DNA of 7,564 nucleotides. It comes from Eubacterium sp. (GTDB lineage Bacteria > Bacillota > Clostridia > Lachnospirales > Lachnospiraceae). Below are positions 6,344 through 7,564 of this stretch, piece after piece; position 1 is the first letter of the stretch, and each line of letters opens with the position of its first letter. A program made the position numbers and the translations under genes. The stretch spans positions 189 through 7,752 of the forward strand of contig DOVJ01000057.1 of the NCBI GenBank assembly GCA_003520145.1, given 5' to 3'. The notes beneath the pieces are model-generated. The model worked only from the letters and a program-made list of their open reading frames with translations. It made no database searches and was not told where the DNA came from.

Positions 6344-6856
6344 CTATTTCTTTTTGAAGCTAAGTATATATTTACCGTCATATATGATCTTTACAGTTTT
6401 TTCCCATGAATCATAATGAATAATGACTACAGTCAAGAATTCACCGTTACTCAGATAATGGCAATACTTGAATGTACCTAATTTATTATCAGCATCTGAA
6501 TAATACTCAATTATTGTAGGATTATCAACAAGCCATCCGTTAAAGTCTAGACGTTTACCCAGTTCATCCTCACTAATCTTTTCCTTAACGCCCTTTTCAA
6601 CCATTTTTTCGTATTGCTTTACACGATCAGGTTGCATCACATCATTCAAATCAATATTATGAAACTGTATCTGATCACCCTTAACTTCTACATACGCATC
6701 CTTATACTTATCATTGCCCTGAATATAATACTTTCCATCTGCAAGTTTTTGACTGAAGGTTCCGTTAAGCATCAAAGCAAGGAATATGCCACCCGTTAAA
6801 ACAACAAGTATAACTATAATAATTAGTATCGTCTTAATTACTTTCTTCTTTTTCAT
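6344..6856 (-). CDS. Membrane-anchored protein of tandem family, copy 1
   Basis: Family unrecognised. 170 residues from the ATG at 6854-6856, chosen because it gives the MKKKK start shared by all four copies and has an AGAGGGA ribosome site just upstream. A longer reading to 6904 would translate through a strong hairpin and put 16 unrelated residues before the lysines. The anchor helix lies at about 7-30, followed by DGKYYIQGNDKYKDAY, KGDQIQF, a divergent middle with WLVDNPTIIEYYSDADNK, and HYDSWEKTVKIIYDGKYILSFKKK split across the last 24 residues. It is the most divergent copy in the anchor, hence perhaps the founder. It is separated from the lipoprotein gene by 47 bases, the largest gap in the operon. 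Confidence 0.85.
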   Translation of the reverse strand: MKKKKVIKTILIIIVILVVLTGGIFLALMLNGTFSQKLADGKYYIQGNDKYKDAYVEVKGDQIQFHNIDLNDVMQPDRVKQYEKMVEKGVKEKISEDELGKRLDFNGWLVDNPTIIEYYSDADNKLGTFKYCHYLSNGEFLTVVIIHYDSWEKTVKIIYDGKYILSFKKK

Positions 6857-6870
6857 TAGTCCCTCTTTTC

Positions 6871-6897
6871 GGGCTATGCAAAGATATTGCATAGCCC
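6871..6897 (-). other. Perfect intergenic hairpin between the lipoprotein and copy 1
   Basis: Perfect 11-base arms (6871-6881 and 6887-6897) around a 5-base loop start six bases after the lipoprotein stop codon. On the minus-strand RNA the stem is followed by GAAAAGAGGG, not a U-tract, so it should not terminate transcription by itself. A role in mRNA processing or in giving different stability to the lipoprotein and array segments is plausible. It ends about seven bases before the SD of copy 1. Confidence 0.75.
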
Positions 6898-6903
6898 TTA
6901 ACA

Positions 6904-7278
6904 TTATTTGCTGTATTTTAGCGAATATTCTTCGCGTTTTGTTTCATACTCATTAAGAGATATTTTTACGGTTTTTGGGGTATTTTCTAATTTCTTATCA
7001 ACATGCAGAATTCTAGCGACCCCATACTTATCATAAAAAGCTATATTAGTACTATTTGTAGGATCACCATCAAAAAGCCATGTTCCGCATTGCCAATGAA
7101 TAGGCATATCATTAAAAAAATCCCAATAAGATACATTCTTAACATTTGCATATTGTTTTCCAACCACAAGAATGCTTGCATCATCCCTCTCAGTTGATGT
7201 ACCCTCAACCTTACAGCCCATAAGTGTCGCAGCCATCGTTAAGACTAACGCGGCCTTCATAACATGTTTCTTTTTCAT
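6904..7278 (-). CDS. Small predicted lipoprotein
   Basis: A 124-residue protein of unknown function. The N-terminus MKKKHVMKAALVLTMAATLMGC is a lipoprotein signal peptide: basic start, hydrophobic core and lipobox L-M-G-C, with the acylated cysteine at C22. The mature part (about 103 residues) is hydrophilic with an aromatic-rich patch YWDFF...HWQCGTWLF at about 51-69 and one further cysteine, C64. It should be anchored on the outer face of the membrane. The ATG at 7276-7278 has AGGAGAG at 7289-7295 with a 10-base spacer. It is the first gene after the riboswitch terminator. The ending KTVKIS...YSLKYSK faintly recalls the KTVKII...YILSFKKK tail of the paralogs, but that could be chance. It might supply a surface partner for the array proteins or the ABC system (inference). 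Confidence 0.85.
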   Translation of the reverse strand: MKKKHVMKAALVLTMAATLMGCKVEGTSTERDDASILVVGKQYANVKNVSYWDFFNDMPIHWQCGTWLFDGDPTNSTNIAFYDKYGVARILHVDKKLENTPKTVKISLNEYETKREEYSLKYSK

Positions 7279-7321
7279 TTTCTTTTTTCTCTCCTATCAT
7301 ATAATTTGACGCAATCGGCAT

Positions 7322-7362
7322 AAAAAAAGCCGCAAAATGCGCGCGATAATCCGCAGCTTTTT
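7322..7362 (-). terminator. Intrinsic terminator, riboswitch expression platform
   Basis: On the minus strand AAAAAGCUGC (7353-7362) pairs with GCGGCUUUUU (from 7333 down), with one U-G pair, around a loop of about 19 bases, and ends in seven Us (7322-7328). It begins at the base after the conserved GGUUGC end of the c-di-GMP aptamer and stops 43 bases before the lipoprotein ATG. That position fits a transcription attenuator for the operon rather than the end of an unrelated gene. Confidence 0.85.
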
Positions 7363-7493
7363 GCAACCAAACGATCATAGTATATCCCCCGGGAAACTCT
7401 CCTACCCTCATCGTAGAAAAGAAAATAAATACACCTTAGACTTCAAGCTTTGCGTCCTGCCATTTCTGACAGTTTGCCCCACACACCGATTAC
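7363..7493 (-). ncRNA. Cyclic di-GMP-I (GEMM-I) riboswitch aptamer
   Basis: The conserved GEMM-I blocks occur in order on the minus strand. GGGGCAAA is at 7473-7480. Next is a hairpin CUGUCA-GAAA-UGGCAG (7457-7472), six pairs capped by the family's GNRA tetraloop. GACGCAAAGC follows at 7447-7456, then GUCUAAGG (7434-7441), CUAUGAUCG (7372-7380) and GGUUGC (7363-7368). The stem GUGUAU/AUAUAC (7429-7434 with 7380-7385) closes the second arm, which is unusually long and carries an extra hairpin at 7397-7421. GEMM-I RNAs bind the second messenger c-di-GMP. Placed ahead of a terminator and a cell-envelope operon, it should couple that operon to c-di-GMP level. The outer P1 helix and the exact 5' end are uncertain. 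Confidence 0.9.
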
Positions 7494-7501
7494 AGATTTC
7501 T

Positions 7502-7522
7502 TGTAATTTACATCCAATTACA
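7502..7522 (-). other. AT-rich inverted repeat upstream of the aptamer
   Basis: TGTAATT and AATTACA form a perfect seven-base dyad with a 7-base loop, just upstream of the aptamer. It could be a 5'-leader hairpin or a protein-binding dyad. A second TGTAAT occurs at 7488-7494, so the same AATTACA could pair with either copy. Confidence 0.4.
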
Positions 7523-7531
7523 TAATAAGAG

Positions 7532-7557
7532 ACTATAAAAAGGACGTAACGTTACAA
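7532..7557 (-). promoter_or_regulatory. Candidate promoter of the riboswitch operon
   Basis: The best -10-like sequence ahead of the aptamer is TATAGT (7532-7537). The only -35-like match nearby, TTGTAA (7552-7557), is 14 bases away, shorter than the usual 16-18. Initiation here would start near 7524 and include the whole aptamer. Activator assistance, or a true promoter overlapping or beyond the window edge, is possible. Confidence 0.3.
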
Positions 7558-7564
7558 GGACGTA
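7540..7564. repeat. Direct repeat and palindrome at the window edge
   Basis: The nine-base word AAGGACGTA occurs at 7540-7548 and 7556-7564, a 16-base period, and the ten-base palindrome GTAACGTTAC (7546-7555) spans the space between. The series may continue past the window. It overlaps the candidate -35 region, so an operator is possible. Confidence 0.4.

Larger units (their letters stand above)
4793..6856 (-). repeat. Tandem array of four paralogous genes
   Basis: Four head-to-tail copies with a period of about 513-519 bases. Nucleotide similarity is highest at the two ends of each unit: the first ~210 bases (anchor and GKYYIQGN...KGDQIQF) and the last ~75 bases (HYDSWEKT to stop). The middle of each unit is much less alike. 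Each junction between copies is the same six-base spacer type. Copy 1 (most upstream) is the most divergent in the anchor segment, with V-I-L-V-V in place of L-I-L-A-A, so copies 2-4 look like a later expansion (inference). Confidence 0.9.

Noticed and set aside
4793..6856. CRISPR array or mobile element as the cause of the repeats
   Set aside because: The ~515-base period is gene-length and each unit is an intact frame. No short repeats with spacers, transposase or terminal inverted repeats are seen.
6871..6897. Intrinsic terminator
   Set aside because: The stem is strong, but neither strand has a U-tract directly after it.
6857..6904. N-terminal extension of tandem copy 1
   Set aside because: It would precede the shared MKKKK start and read through the perfect hairpin; the other three copies begin at MKKKK.
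7211..7411. 66-codon minus-strand open frame over the leader
   Set aside because: It runs through the riboswitch arm, the terminator and the lipoprotein start in another frame. Structured RNA explains the sequence better.

Overview
The window looks like part of a Firmicutes chromosome, most likely Clostridia and probably Lachnospiraceae. The reasons are the gene order rpmG-secE-nusG-rplK-rplA, the L1 and NusG sequence style, strong AGGAGG-type ribosome binding sites, moderate-to-low GC and a clostridial-type cyclic-di-GMP riboswitch. All supported genes lie on the minus strand, so biological order runs from high to low coordinates. The genus-level guess rests on remembered family sequences, not on a search.

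Region 1 (about 7564 to 7279) is a long untranslated leader. It holds a weak candidate promoter, a small palindrome and direct repeats at the window edge, a c-di-GMP-I (GEMM-I) riboswitch aptamer and an intrinsic terminator directly abutting it. This is a classic transcription-attenuation layout ahead of the operon that follows.

Region 2 (7278 to 2124) is a compact eight-gene operon. It encodes a small lipoprotein, then four tandem paralogous proteins of 168-170 residues with a KKKK N-terminus and a membrane anchor. Next come a MacB/LolD-type ABC ATPase and two four-TM FtsX-like permeases. The paralogs have almost identical first 71 residues and conserved last 24, but a divergent middle. Genes are 6 nt apart or overlap, except for one 47-nt gap containing a perfect hairpin. 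My reading (inference) is that intracellular c-di-GMP controls production of a set of cell-surface proteins together with an envelope ABC system that moves, matures or senses something there. The substrate and the ON/OFF sense cannot be read from the sequence.

Region 3 (about 2123 to 1927) separates the operons. It has a 14-bp inverted repeat without a U-tract, then an AT-rich tract and a strong sigma-70-type promoter for the next operon.

Region 4 (1912 to 1) is the housekeeping operon rpmG-secE-nusG-rplK-rplA, with rplA cut by the window edge. The leaders of rplK and rplA each carry a similar structure: a GUGG...CCAC outer helix, a GA bulge and an inner hairpin. This is a candidate pair of L1 autoregulatory sites.
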